A stretch of DNA of 64,000 nucleotides from CAYSNP01 sp050945855 (GCA_050945855.1 JBMNTS010000004.1:6278-70277); one strand, 5' to 3'. Shown: positions 17,207-26,055, counted from the first letter of the stretch. Translations and numbers: made by a program. Notes: a model not told the origin generated them from the sequence alone.

Positions 17207-18238
17207 ATGAAAGATAATACCTTGTCTTCAAGAAAACAAAAAATCCTCAAAGCGGTTGTGGACGAGTATATTAAAAACGACAGTCCCATTTCTTCCGCTG
17301 CAATTCAGGAGCGTTATCTTTCCAACGTAAGCACGGCTACTATAAGGAGCGAGTTGTCCAATCTGGAGGATATGGGCTATCTCATCAAGCCGCATACTTC
17401 GGCGGGGCGCATACCCAGCAAGATGGCTTACAAAACTTATGTGGAGAATTTTATTCAGAGTCATCCGCTCAACAGAGAAGAAATCGAGATAATTCACCGC
17501 AGTTTTGAAAAGCGGTATACCAAAATGTCCGAAATAGTGCGCCAAACCGCAAAAATTATCAGCGACCTTACAAATTACACTTCGGTCATGCTGGTCAGCG
17601 ACATTAAAAAGGTGCGCATTAAGGAAATCAAACTTTTGGCGCTGGACGAAAAGCAAGTGCTTGTAGTAATTATCACGGACAGCGGCATTATCAGGGACAA
17701 CGTCATTTCCCTTTCTTCCGAAGTAAACGAGCAATACGTGCAGGAAGCCAATTTAATTCTCAATAATGTTTTTTCCAACAGGACTCTTAACGAAGTCAAG
17801 AATTTTGCCGCCGAGGTGGAAAAGGAACTGGCAGATTACAAGGAATTGTTTAACTGCATTATAGAAATTATGGAAGAGCAATCGGGGCAACCCGAAGCGC
17901 TGGTGCTGGAGGGGGCAAGCAAAATAGCCGATTATCCCGAGGTCAGCGCGAAAAACTTTTTATCCGTCATTGATAACAAAAAGGAGATAATAAACCTTCT
18001 GGATAAAAAGAACGGCATTGAGTTCGCGGTTACAATCGGCAAGGACGATGAGGACAGGGGCATTGAGGGATGCGCTGTCGTCAGCGTAAAATATACGATT
18101 AACGGAGAGGAGTTCGGACGGGCGGGAGTAATCGGCCCTCAGCGAATGGACTACAATAAGGTGATGAGCGTGCTTGAGCATGTGGGAAAAACTTTGGAAA
18201 TAGTGACAAAAAAAGATTTGGACGAGGATGGTAAATGA
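17207..18238 (+). CDS. hrcA: Heat-inducible transcription repressor HrcA
   Basis: Repressor of the dnaK operon, folded with help of GroEL and released by heat. An N-terminal winged helix (about 1-75) with STATIRSELSNLE, then KPHTSAGRIPS, then the GAF-like dimerisation core. 343 residues, normal. The recognition region departs from the usual VGSK/R and ATIRNEMADLE (here ISSA at 28-31 and ATIRSEL at 44-50), which fits the altered CIRCE. AAGAAGG lies about 14 nt upstream of the ATG, a rather long spacing. The stop overlaps the grpE ATG (ATGA). Confidence 0.95.
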   Translation: MKDNTLSSRKQKILKAVVDEYIKNDSPISSAAIQERYLSNVSTATIRSELSNLEDMGYLIKPHTSAGRIPSKMAYKTYVENFIQSHPLNREEIEIIHRSFEKRYTKMSEIVRQTAKIISDLTNYTSVMLVSDIKKVRIKEIKLLALDEKQVLVVIITDSGIIRDNVISLSSEVNEQYVQEANLILNNVFSNRTLNEVKNFAAEVEKELADYKELFNCIIEIMEEQSGQPEALVLEGASKIADYPEVSAKNFLSVIDNKKEIINLLDKKNGIEFAVTIGKDDEDRGIEGCAVVSVKYTINGEEFGRAGVIGPQRMDYNKVMSVLEHVGKTLEIVTKKDLDEDGK

Positions 18239-18792
18239 AAAAAGAAAAGCAAGCCGCAGAACAGGCCGAAAACAACGTAAAACAAGCGGAATCCGCCGGG
18301 CAGGAATGCGCCTGCGAGGAGTGCGCATGCAAAACATCCGAGAGAGCGGGCGAGGAAGAGAGCGTTATTGCAGAACTGGAAGCCAAATGCGCGGAATATT
18401 TGGATATAGCGCAAAGAGTCAAGGCGGATTACGAAAATTATCGCAAGCGTACGCAGGAAGAAATGAAGCAGCTCTATTTTGAGGGCGCAAGCTGTGTTTT
18501 ATACGATTTATTAAACATTATCGACAATTTTGAAAGGGCGCTTGCCGTTATGGCAGACGGTCCTGCCAAAGAGGGAGTGGAACTGATAAAGAAACAGCTG
18601 GATGCGATAATGCAAAAGTATAATGTATCCGAAATTACGGCGTTAGGGGAGCAATTCAATCCCGATTTGCACGACGCCGTTATGCAGGTTGAGGACGCGG
18701 AGCAAAGCAACAATGTGGTAGAGGTACTGCAAAAAGGTTATATACGGCAGGGAAAAGTGCTCCGTTACTCCATGGTAAAAGTAGCGAAATAA
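18235..18792 (+). CDS. grpE: Nucleotide exchange factor GrpE
   Basis: Releases ADP from DnaK. The C-terminal GrpE domain (about 45-185) is normal, including DNFERAL, EQFNPDLHDAV and the GY-LR--MVKV end. The N-terminal extension is acidic and carries CxCxxCxC (C25, C27, C30, C32) in a stretch that is normally cysteine-free and disordered. 185 residues. It is translationally coupled to hrcA, with dnaK 36 nt downstream. Confidence 0.96.
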   Translation: MKKEKQAAEQAENNVKQAESAGQECACEECACKTSERAGEEESVIAELEAKCAEYLDIAQRVKADYENYRKRTQEEMKQLYFEGASCVLYDLLNIIDNFERALAVMADGPAKEGVELIKKQLDAIMQKYNVSEITALGEQFNPDLHDAVMQVEDAEQSNNVVEVLQKGYIRQGKVLRYSMVKVAK

Positions 18793-18828
18793 CAACTAAA
18801 ACAGTAAATAAACAAGGAGATATATAAT

Positions 18829-20646
18829 ATGGCAAAAATAATAGGTATTGATTTAGGCACAACAAACTCTTGCGTCGCGGTTATGGAAGGCGGCGAAGCG
18901 GTTATTATACCCAATGCGGAAGGCGGGCGTACCACCCCCTCCGTGGTAGGATTTTCTAAAGACGGCGAAAGATTGGTAGGTCAGATAGCAAAAAGACAAG
19001 CGGTGGTAAATCCCACAAGGACAATAACATCAATCAAGAGGGAAATGGGCACCGACCATAAGGTGACCATAGACGGCAAGGCTTACACGCCTCCGGAAAT
19101 CAGCGCTATGATTTTGGCAAAGCTTAAGAAGGACGCCGAGGCGTATTTAGGCCAAAAGGTGGAAAAGGCGGTTATCACCGTCCCCGCGTATTTTTCGGAC
19201 AGCCAAAGACAGGCTACCAAGGACGCGGGCAAAATAGCGGGGCTTGAGGTATTGCGTATAATCAACGAGCCTACTGCCGCGGCGTTGTCCTACGGGCTGG
19301 ACAAAGGCGAAAAAAACCAAAAAGTGTTAATCTATGACTTAGGCGGAGGCACTTTTGACGTATCCATTCTGGAGCTGGGCGACGGCGTATTCGAAGTGCT
19401 TGCTACCAACGGCAACACCAGACTGGGCGGCGATGATTTTGACAAAATAATTATGGACTGGATAGTCGCGGAGTTCAAAAAGAGCGACGGAATTGATTTA
19501 TCCGGCGATAAAATGGCTATGCAGCGCGTCAAGGAAGCGGCGGAAAAGGCAAAGATAGAATTGTCCGGCGTAACCAAGACCAATATAAACCTGCCCTTTA
19601 TCACGGTAGGGCCCAACGGTCCTTTGCATATTGATTTGGACCTTACCAAAGCCAATTTCGAGAGTATGACCTCAGGTCTGGTAAAGGCAACGGTGCAGCC
19701 CACCCTGCAGGCAATCAAGGATGCGGGGCTTAAGGCGTCGGATATTTCCAAGGTCGTGCTTGTGGGCGGCTCCACCCGTATCCCCGCGGTTATTGAGGCG
19801 GTTTACAATATTACGGGCAAAGAGCCTTACAAGGGCATAAACCCCGACGAATGCGTGGCGCTGGGCGCGGCGATTCAGGGAGGCGTATTGGCAGGCGATG
19901 TCAAAGACGTGTTGCTTCTGGATGTAACCCCCTTGTCTTTGGGCATAGAAACAATGGGCGGCGTGTTTACCAAGCTGATTGAAAGGAACACCACCATTCC
20001 CACCAAAAAATCTCAAATCTTTTCCACAGCTTCGGACAATCAAACTTCTGTGGATATTCACGTGTTACAGGGCGAAAGGGCTATGGCGGCGGACAACAAG
20101 ACCTTAGGCAGGTTCGAGCTTACCGGTATTCCCCCGGCAATGAGAGGGGTGCCGCAAATAGAGGTTACCTTTGATATTGACGCCAACGGCATTGTCAGCG
20201 TTACCGCAAAGGACAAAGGCACGGGCAAAGCCAACAATATTACGATTACCGCGAGTAGCAATCTTACCGAATCGGATATAGACAAAGCCATTAAAGAAGC
20301 GGAAAAATACGCGGAAGAAGATAAGAAAAGGCGTGAACTCATAGATATGAAAAACAACGCCGAGCAGCTTATTCTTGCCGTGGACAAATTCTTGTCCGAA
20401 AGCGGGGACAAAATCAGCGAGGACGAAAAGACTACGTTGAAGGACGCTGCAAATCAAGCTAAGGAAAAGCTGGCTAAGGCGGAAAGCGTGGATGAGGTCA
20501 AAGAGCTTACCGAGGAACTTGCCAAAGTAACCAATCCCATTTTCACCAAGCTGTATCAGCAGGGACAGGAGGCGGGCGACAATGCTCAAGGAGGTGCCGC
20601 GGACGGAGAAAGCACTATTGACATTGACCCGAACGACATCAATTAA
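18829..20646 (+). CDS. dnaK: Chaperone protein DnaK (Hsp70)
   Basis: ATP-driven chaperone. Phosphate 1 motif GIDLGTTNSC near the N-terminus, phosphate 2 motif DLGGGTFDVS (about 167-176), the VGGSTRIP loop, a substrate domain and a helical lid. 605 residues, as in Gram-positive DnaK lacking the extra N-domain insertion. The C-terminal tail is acidic (ends DPNDIN). A good AAGGAG Shine-Dalgarno is present; no second CIRCE lies between grpE and dnaK, so it depends on the hrcA promoter. Confidence 0.98.
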   Translation: MAKIIGIDLGTTNSCVAVMEGGEAVIIPNAEGGRTTPSVVGFSKDGERLVGQIAKRQAVVNPTRTITSIKREMGTDHKVTIDGKAYTPPEISAMILAKLKKDAEAYLGQKVEKAVITVPAYFSDSQRQATKDAGKIAGLEVLRIINEPTAAALSYGLDKGEKNQKVLIYDLGGGTFDVSILELGDGVFEVLATNGNTRLGGDDFDKIIMDWIVAEFKKSDGIDLSGDKMAMQRVKEAAEKAKIELSGVTKTNINLPFITVGPNGPLHIDLDLTKANFESMTSGLVKATVQPTLQAIKDAGLKASDISKVVLVGGSTRIPAVIEAVYNITGKEPYKGINPDECVALGAAIQGGVLAGDVKDVLLLDVTPLSLGIETMGGVFTKLIERNTTIPTKKSQIFSTASDNQTSVDIHVLQGERAMAADNKTLGRFELTGIPPAMRGVPQIEVTFDIDANGIVSVTAKDKGTGKANNITITASSNLTESDIDKAIKEAEKYAEEDKKRRELIDMKNNAEQLILAVDKFLSESGDKISEDEKTTLKDAANQAKEKLAKAESVDEVKELTEELAKVTNPIFTKLYQQGQEAGDNAQGGAADGESTIDIDPNDIN

Positions 20647-20651
20647 TCTAA

Positions 20652-21788
20652 ATGGCTGATAAAGATTATTACAAGATATTAGAAATAGACAGAAACGCGG
20701 ATGCGGACCAAATCAAGTCCGCATACCGCCGTATGGCTAAAATGTACCATCCGGATTTATATTCCACAAAATCCGAAAGCGAAAAGAAGGCGGCGGAAGC
20801 CAAATTCAAAGAGGTACAACACGCCTACGATGTACTTAGCGACCCGCAAAAAAAAGCGGCTTACGACCAATTCGGTTCGGAAGACGGACCTACGATGGGC
20901 GCGGGCAATCCCTTTGGAGCGGGCGGATTTACAGATATTTTCAGCGATATATTCAGCGCGTTCAGCGACGTGGGCGGCAGAGGGCGCAGACAAACCCGGA
21001 TGCAGACCATGCCGGGCGACGATATAGAATACACCTTAAGGCTGGATTTTAAAGAGGCTTGCGAAGGAGTATCCAAAGATATATCCTTTACTCGCATAGA
21101 AAAATGCCCCACCTGCTCGGGCTCCGGGGCTAAAGTGGGTACGGACAAAAAACGTTGCTCAAAATGCGGAGGCACAGGCTCGATAACGGTAAACCAAAGG
21201 ACGGTTTTCGGCACTATGCAGACGGTGCGCACCTGCGACGCGTGCGGAGGAAGCGGCGAAACGATTGACACTCCTTGTCCCAACTGCTCGGGAAAGGGGC
21301 GCATGAGAAGAACGAGAACGCTAAAGGTAAACATTCCTGCGGGAGTTGATGAAGGGCAAATACTTACAATGCGGGGAGAGGGCAGCGCAAGCCCGGGAAA
21401 CGGCCCCAACGGCAACTTGCTTATTATTTTCAGCATTAGGTCGCATCCTCTGTTTAAGCGGGACGGATTCGATCTGCATTTTGACTTGCCCATTACCGCG
21501 TTTCAGGCGGTGCTGGGCGCGAAGATAGATATCCCCACTCTTGACGGGATAACGACGGCGGAAATTCCCGCAGGCACTCAAAGCGGCACAATACTCAGGA
21601 TTCGCGGCAAGGGCATCAAGCACTTAAGAAGAGACGCTTACGGGGATCTTATGGTCAGGGTAGTAATAGATATCCCCAAAGGCATAAGCAACAAGCAAAG
21701 GAAAAAACTGCTGGAAGCGGAAGAGGTTTTTGCGGATGCTAAATATGAAAAAATAAAGGCGTATAATAAAACGCTGAGGGAATTATAA
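20652..21788 (+). CDS. dnaJ: Chaperone protein DnaJ (Hsp40)
   Basis: Co-chaperone stimulating DnaK ATPase. J-domain with HPD at 33-35, a short Gly/Phe region (about 75-110), four CxxCxGxG zinc repeats (from about 154), then two substrate-binding beta domains. 378 residues, class A DnaJ. It starts 5 nt after dnaK; the stop overlaps the prmA ATG (TAATG). Confidence 0.97.
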   Translation: MADKDYYKILEIDRNADADQIKSAYRRMAKMYHPDLYSTKSESEKKAAEAKFKEVQHAYDVLSDPQKKAAYDQFGSEDGPTMGAGNPFGAGGFTDIFSDIFSAFSDVGGRGRRQTRMQTMPGDDIEYTLRLDFKEACEGVSKDISFTRIEKCPTCSGSGAKVGTDKKRCSKCGGTGSITVNQRTVFGTMQTVRTCDACGGSGETIDTPCPNCSGKGRMRRTRTLKVNIPAGVDEGQILTMRGEGSASPGNGPNGNLLIIFSIRSHPLFKRDGFDLHFDLPITAFQAVLGAKIDIPTLDGITTAEIPAGTQSGTILRIRGKGIKHLRRDAYGDLMVRVVIDIPKGISNKQRKKLLEAEEVFADAKYEKIKAYNKTLREL

Positions 21789-22702
21789 TGCCGCATTACT
21801 CCATTACAGTCAAAACGGACAATACGGGTGCGGAGCTTGTCTCCGACGCCTTTTTTTCATTGGAGGCTTTGGGAGTGCGCGTTGAGGACGGGCAGGCGTA
21901 TAAGGAAGCGGTTGAGGCAGGTCTGATATGGGATTACGCCGACGATGCAGTCTTGCAACCCAAAAGCGATAATACGGTGACCTTAACAGGTTTTTTTGAA
22001 ACGGACGATATAATTTCATTACAGGGGGCTTTGAATGAAAATCTGTCCTTTTACGGATTGACAGATTGCGTTGTTTCCCCTCCCCAACAGGTGGACCAAA
22101 ATGAGTGGTACGAAAAATGGAAAAGCTATTATAAGCCTGTTTGCTTAGGTAAGTATGTCATAGTTCCGGCGTGGCAGGAGTATAGCGAGAACGGCAAAAT
22201 TACGGTAAAGATTGACCCTGGTATGGCGTTCGGCACCGGAGAGCACGAAAGCACCAGACTTGCTTTAACGCTAATGAGCGGGCTTGACCTAGAAGGCAAA
22301 TCCTTTTACGATATAGGCTGCGGGAGCGGCATATTAGGGATTGCCGCGGCGTTGAGCGGCGCGGAAAATGTCACCCTTGTTGATATCGACGAGGTGGCGA
22401 CGGATGCCGCAAGGATAAATATCAAGCTAAACGATTTGAAAAGCATAAAGGTAATTTGCGCCCCGGCTCCGCAAGGGTTGCATGACAAAGTTGACCTGAT
22501 AGCCGCCAACCTTACCGCCGATTTATTGATCGCGCTGAAAAACGATTTACGGAATCTGTTAAAGGATAGGGGAAGGCTGATAGCAAGCGGAATAATCGGG
22601 GACAGGGAAAAAGAGGTTATCGAAGCGTTTGAAAAATCCGGATTTAAGCTAATCGATAAAGGAAATATGGGCGAGTGGCGCGCGCTCTTATTGGCGCAAT
22701 AG
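21788..22702 (+). CDS. prmA: Ribosomal protein L11 methyltransferase
   Basis: SAM-dependent trimethylation of L11. An N-terminal substrate-binding domain, then DPGMAFGTGEHEST and the SAM loop DIGCGSGILGIAA (about 177-189). The catalytic-domain NLTADLL motif follows. 304 residues, normal. Placed directly after dnaJ as in most Firmicutes, coupled by the TAATG overlap. Confidence 0.95.
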   Translation: MPHYSITVKTDNTGAELVSDAFFSLEALGVRVEDGQAYKEAVEAGLIWDYADDAVLQPKSDNTVTLTGFFETDDIISLQGALNENLSFYGLTDCVVSPPQQVDQNEWYEKWKSYYKPVCLGKYVIVPAWQEYSENGKITVKIDPGMAFGTGEHESTRLALTLMSGLDLEGKSFYDIGCGSGILGIAAALSGAENVTLVDIDEVATDAARINIKLNDLKSIKVICAPAPQGLHDKVDLIAANLTADLLIALKNDLRNLLKDRGRLIASGIIGDREKEVIEAFEKSGFKLIDKGNMGEWRALLLAQ

Positions 22703-22719
22703 ACCGCAAGGAGTAAACG

Positions 22720-23427
22720 GTGGAGCCAAAAAGGTTTTTTGTAGATAAAAAGGATATTGAGCAGGATATTGTCAAAATTCACGGTGAGGAATTTCACCAT
22801 CTGACCAAGGTTTTACGCTATAAGGTAGGCTTTGAGCTTATAGCCTGCGACAATTCCGGCTACGATTATTACGCCAGACTCACTTCCGTTAAGAAAGATT
22901 GCGCTTATGCCCAGATTTACAAAAAGGAAGAAAACCAAAGGGAAACAATAAGGGAATTGACCTTGTGTCAGGCGGTATGTAAGGAAATTGATTTTATAGC
23001 GCAAAAGGCGGCGGAGCTGGGTATAGTGCGACTAATTCCTTTTACGTCGCAATTTACTAATAATAAAGATTTTAATCATTTGCGGCTGCAAAAAATAGCG
23101 GTTAACGCTTCCAAGCAGTGCGGGCGGGCAAAGATAACACAAATTTTGCCCCTTGTTGATTTTGCCGCCATGCTGGATTATACTGAGGATGGGGAATGTA
23201 TCTTTTTTTATGAGGAAAGCAAGGAAAAATTCCGCCTCAATCCCGGCGTAAACAAGCCGATATATATTATTATCGGCAGCGAAGGCGGTTTTTCCAAAGA
23301 GGAGGTTGAGTTGGCGGCAAGCCGCGGGATAAGCACCTTTTCTCTGGGCAAAAGAATATTGAGAGCGGAAACCGCCGCTATTTGCGGAACGCTGCTCACA
23401 TTGGATAAACTGGGTGAACTTGATTGA
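22720..23427 (+). CDS. rsmE: 16S rRNA m3U1498 methyltransferase RsmE
   Basis: SPOUT-fold enzyme methylating U1498 in the 16S decoding region. The C-terminal knot carries IIGSEGGFSKEEVELA and LGKRILRAETAA. GTG start with AAGGAG 6 nt upstream. 235 residues, normal. The stop overlaps the TTG start of mtaB by 4 nt. Confidence 0.95.
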   Translation: MEPKRFFVDKKDIEQDIVKIHGEEFHHLTKVLRYKVGFELIACDNSGYDYYARLTSVKKDCAYAQIYKKEENQRETIRELTLCQAVCKEIDFIAQKAAELGIVRLIPFTSQFTNNKDFNHLRLQKIAVNASKQCGRAKITQILPLVDFAAMLDYTEDGECIFFYEESKEKFRLNPGVNKPIYIIIGSEGGFSKEEVELAASRGISTFSLGKRILRAETAAICGTLLTLDKLGELD

Positions 23428-24650
23428 AGGCGAATATTTTAACCTTAGGGTGCAAAGTAAACCGTTATGAAAGCGACAATCTGGCAGCTTCGCTTGCACG
23501 GCTCGGGTGGCAAGTAGGGGACGGTCCGGATTACGCGGATATCTACATTATCAACACCTGCGCGGTGACAGCGGAAGCGCACAGCAAAAGCAGACAGATG
23601 ATAGCCAGAGCGCTCAGGCACAATCCCGCCGCCTCCATATATGTGATAGGCTGCGCCTCCGAATTCGCGCCCGAAAGCTTTAACAGGCAAAACGTGGTAT
23701 ACGTTACCGGCGCGGACGGCAAAGAAAAAGTGATTGAGGTTATAGAAAGGGATTATCCTATATTACCCGTGCATGAGACTCCCGAATGCTTAAATACGGT
23801 ATCCCGAACGCGCGCTTTCGTGAAAATTCAGGACGGATGCAACAACGCTTGCTCATATTGCATTATACCCAGTTTGCGCGGCGCAAGCGTAAGCCGCCCG
23901 ATAAAAGATATTGTAGTGGAAGCGCAAAGCTATGCGGAAAGGTATCACGAGATTGTACTGGTAGGGATTAATATTTCCCTATACGGTAAGGATATCGGAG
24001 TGGATTTAACCTGCCTTATCAACGCGCTTAAGGATATCCGCTGCAGGATACGGCTAAGCTCTTTTTATGTGGAAGCGATAACCCCCGAGCTTTTGGAGGC
24101 ATTGCGCAGGCTGCCCGCGTTTTGCGACCATTTTCATATATCCGCGCAAAGCGGAGACGACACTGTGCTTAAGGATATGAACAGGCGTTACACAGCCCGG
24201 GAGTGCCTGGAAAAAATCGCGCTGATACGCCGGTATTTTCCAGATGCGGGGATTACCGCCGATATAATAACCGGTTACCCTACCGAAGACGAGGAGAAGT
24301 TTAACAACACCTTGGAATTTGTCAGGCAAGCGGGCTTTTCGGATATACACTGCTTTTTATTTTCGCCCAGAATCGGGACTGCGGCATATCTGCTTCCGCC
24401 GCATGATAAAGGCATCGCAAAGCAAAGACATGATATTTTGATTGCGGAAGCGGGCAAGTTAAAGAAAGAGTTTTTGCAGAAGAACTCCGGCAAAGAACTT
24501 GAGGTCTTATTCGAGGAGGAGAGAGGGGGGGTATATTCGGGATATTCTCGCAATTATATAAGGGTATACAGCCGCTCCCCACAGAGCGGAGTAAAAAAAG
24601 TAAGTACGGAAAAATTATATAAGGACGGATTATTAATAAAAGGAGAATAG
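23424..24650 (+). CDS. mtaB: tRNA t6A37 methylthiotransferase MtaB
   Basis: Radical SAM enzyme converting t6A37 to ms2t6A37. An N-terminal UPF0004 domain with LGCKVN (C10) and NTCAV supplies one Fe-S cluster; the radical SAM triad is CNNACSYC; a C-terminal TRAM domain binds tRNA. LGCKVN and the KIQDGC context separate it from MiaB and RimO. TTG start overlapping rsmE; no other start fits the conserved N-terminus. 408 residues, normal. Confidence 0.93.
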   Translation: MKANILTLGCKVNRYESDNLAASLARLGWQVGDGPDYADIYIINTCAVTAEAHSKSRQMIARALRHNPAASIYVIGCASEFAPESFNRQNVVYVTGADGKEKVIEVIERDYPILPVHETPECLNTVSRTRAFVKIQDGCNNACSYCIIPSLRGASVSRPIKDIVVEAQSYAERYHEIVLVGINISLYGKDIGVDLTCLINALKDIRCRIRLSSFYVEAITPELLEALRRLPAFCDHFHISAQSGDDTVLKDMNRRYTARECLEKIALIRRYFPDAGITADIITGYPTEDEEKFNNTLEFVRQAGFSDIHCFLFSPRIGTAAYLLPPHDKGIAKQRHDILIAEAGKLKKEFLQKNSGKELEVLFEEERGGVYSGYSRNYIRVYSRSPQSGVKKVSTEKLYKDGLLIKGE

Positions 24651-24652
24651 AA

Positions 24653-24991
24653 ATGGATTGTATTTTTTGTAAAATAGCAGCAGGTCAAATTCCCTCCGCG
24701 AAAATGTACGAGGACGAAAAAATGATTATTATCAAAGACATTTCTCCTCAAAGCAAAATACATTATCTGTTGATACCCAAGGAGCATTACCCCAATATCA
24801 AGGAAATGAGCGCCTCTCAGGCGGCGGTGCTGGGAGAATGCCTGAAAAAACTGGGAGAACTTGCCGATGGCTTTGGGCTGCAAAATGGCTTCCGACTGGT
24901 CAGCAATTGCGGAGAGCACGCCTGCCAAAGCGTGGCTCACCTGCATATCCATATACTCGGAGGCGAACAGCTTAGCCCCAAAATGAGCTGA
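24653..24991 (+). CDS. hinT: HIT family hydrolase (HinT-like)
   Basis: Purine nucleoside phosphoramidase family. The histidine triad HLHIHILGG lies near the C-terminus, and an N-terminal CxxC (C3, C6) with downstream His suggests the zinc form common in Firmicutes. 112 residues, full length. It starts 2 nt after mtaB with AAAGGAGAA overlapping the mtaB end. Last gene of the lepA-to-hinT cluster; it converges on rpsU. Confidence 0.93.
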   Translation: MDCIFCKIAAGQIPSAKMYEDEKMIIIKDISPQSKIHYLLIPKEHYPNIKEMSASQAAVLGECLKKLGELADGFGLQNGFRLVSNCGEHACQSVAHLHIHILGGEQLSPKMS

Positions 24992-25020
24992 CAAACTTTC
25001 CCTTAAGCATTATTTCCACA

Positions 25021-25048
25021 AAATGAAAAGGGTCTTTTCCAAGACCCT
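25021..25048 (-). terminator. Intrinsic terminator of rpsU
   Basis: 8-bp stem AGGGTCTT/AAGACCCT with a 4-nt loop. On the minus strand it is followed by TTTTCATTT; on the plus strand no T-run follows, so it serves rpsU rather than hinT. Confidence 0.75.
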
Positions 25049-25055
25049 GATTAAG

Positions 25056-25232
25056 CTACTTATAAGCCCGTTTTCTGGCTGCTTCAGCTTTCTTCTTCCT
25101 CTTAACGCTGGGTTTTTCGTAAAACTCTTTACGCCGAAGGTCGCCAATTATGCCGTCGTTAGCGCATTTCTTTTTCCAACGTCTTATTGCGCTGTCTAAA
25201 CTCTCATTATCTTTTACGTAGACTGTCGACAA
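25056..25232 (-). CDS. rpsU: 30S ribosomal protein S21
   Basis: Small basic S21. A GTG further upstream (25241) overlaps the Shine-Dalgarno AAAGGAGG; the TTG at 25232 is 8 nt after it and yields MSTVYVKDNESL, matching the family N-terminus, so the protein has 58 residues. The lysine/arginine-rich C-terminal helix is typical. In Bacillus rpsU follows mtaB on the same strand; here it is inverted and has its own promoter and terminator. Confidence 0.95.
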   Translation of the reverse strand: MSTVYVKDNESLDSAIRRWKKKCANDGIIGDLRRKEFYEKPSVKRKKKAEAARKRAYK

Positions 25233-25265
25233 ACTTACCACCTCCTTTACTTAAAAACTGGTATT

Positions 25266-25294
25266 ATAATACATTATTATGCTCTTTTAGTCAA
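25266..25294 (-). promoter_or_regulatory. Promoter of rpsU
   Basis: On the minus strand TTGACT (25294-25289), 17-nt spacer, TATTAT (25271-25266). Confidence 0.75.
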
Positions 25295-25423
25295 GCAATT
25301 AACCGCTGATAATTCGGATTTCGATTTCATTTTATTGATATTTTATGCACATTCCTTCAAGATGTGCAAAGCTTAATAGAATACGGCGAAAACGGTGAAA
25401 AAATGTTAAGAAAAAAGCGAAAT

Positions 25424-26002
25424 TCAATCCAATTCGTCCAAGGTCTTTTCGTATGCGGCAATAAAATTGTGCATAAAATAGGCGACTTCGGGCAAATCTA
25501 TTTTTTCAAGGTCGGCTTTAATGGCCGCCCCCGCTTTGTGAAATTCCAGATTGCCGGTTTTTAATTCCTCTATGCATTTTATATAAGCGCACAGTTTATC
25601 CGCCGCCTTTATATACTTATATTCTATGGAGGAGGGGTCTACTTTTATCAGCTTTTCATATTCCCCTTTTAACGCATCCGGCAGCATCGAAAGCAATTTA
25701 TCGTTGGCGATTTGCTCAATGTTTTTGTACGCTTCCTTTATGGCGGGATTGTAATATTTAATAGGCGAGGGCAAGTCCCCCGTTATTACCTCGCTTGCCT
25801 CATGGTACATGGCGGCGCAGGCGATAAAACCGGCGTCCAGCTTGCCGCCGAAGAGTTTGTTGTTAATTAGCGCCAGCGCGTGCGCTATTTGAGCGGCTTG
25901 CAGGCTATGTTCCAGTATGTTTTCCTTTTGGTTGGAACGCATAAGACTCCACCGCTCAATATACTTCATCCTGTTCATAAACGCAAAAAAATTATATGCC
26001 AT
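25424..26002 (-). CDS. yfbR: YfbR-like 5'-deoxynucleotidase (HD superfamily)
   Basis: HD-domain phosphohydrolase that dephosphorylates deoxynucleoside monophosphates. It aligns along its length with E. coli YfbR: HFFA-like N-terminus (NFFAFMNRMKYIERW), EHSLQAAQIAHAL (H32), MYHEASEVITGDLPSP (H67), and KAADKLCAYIKC (D135). The metal-binding 'HD' pair is H67-E68 here, an Asp-to-Glu change. The start is at the conserved ATG 26002 although the frame is open to 26062; there is no Shine-Dalgarno, and a TATAAT lies 6 nt upstream. 192 residues. Confidence 0.9.
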   Translation of the reverse strand: MAYNFFAFMNRMKYIERWSLMRSNQKENILEHSLQAAQIAHALALINNKLFGGKLDAGFIACAAMYHEASEVITGDLPSPIKYYNPAIKEAYKNIEQIANDKLLSMLPDALKGEYEKLIKVDPSSIEYKYIKAADKLCAYIKCIEELKTGNLEFHKAGAAIKADLEKIDLPEVAYFMHNFIAAYEKTLDELD

Positions 26003-26008
26003 AAGGTT

Positions 26009-26037
26009 ATTATAGCGCAAACGCTGCAAAAAATCTA
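26009..26037 (-). promoter_or_regulatory. Promoter of yfbR, predicted leaderless
   Basis: Minus strand TATAAT (26014-26009) with a weak -35 TAGATT (26037-26032), 17-nt spacer. Six bases separate the -10 box from the ATG, so transcription would start at or next to the A of the start codon. Confidence 0.5.
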
Positions 26038-26055
26038 CATAGATTGGGCATATAC

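Noticed and set aside
25346..25368. TGCACAT-N9-ATGTGCA inverted repeat between rpsU and yfbR
   Set aside because: Possible weak terminator for yfbR but no T-run follows on either strand; not enough to call.
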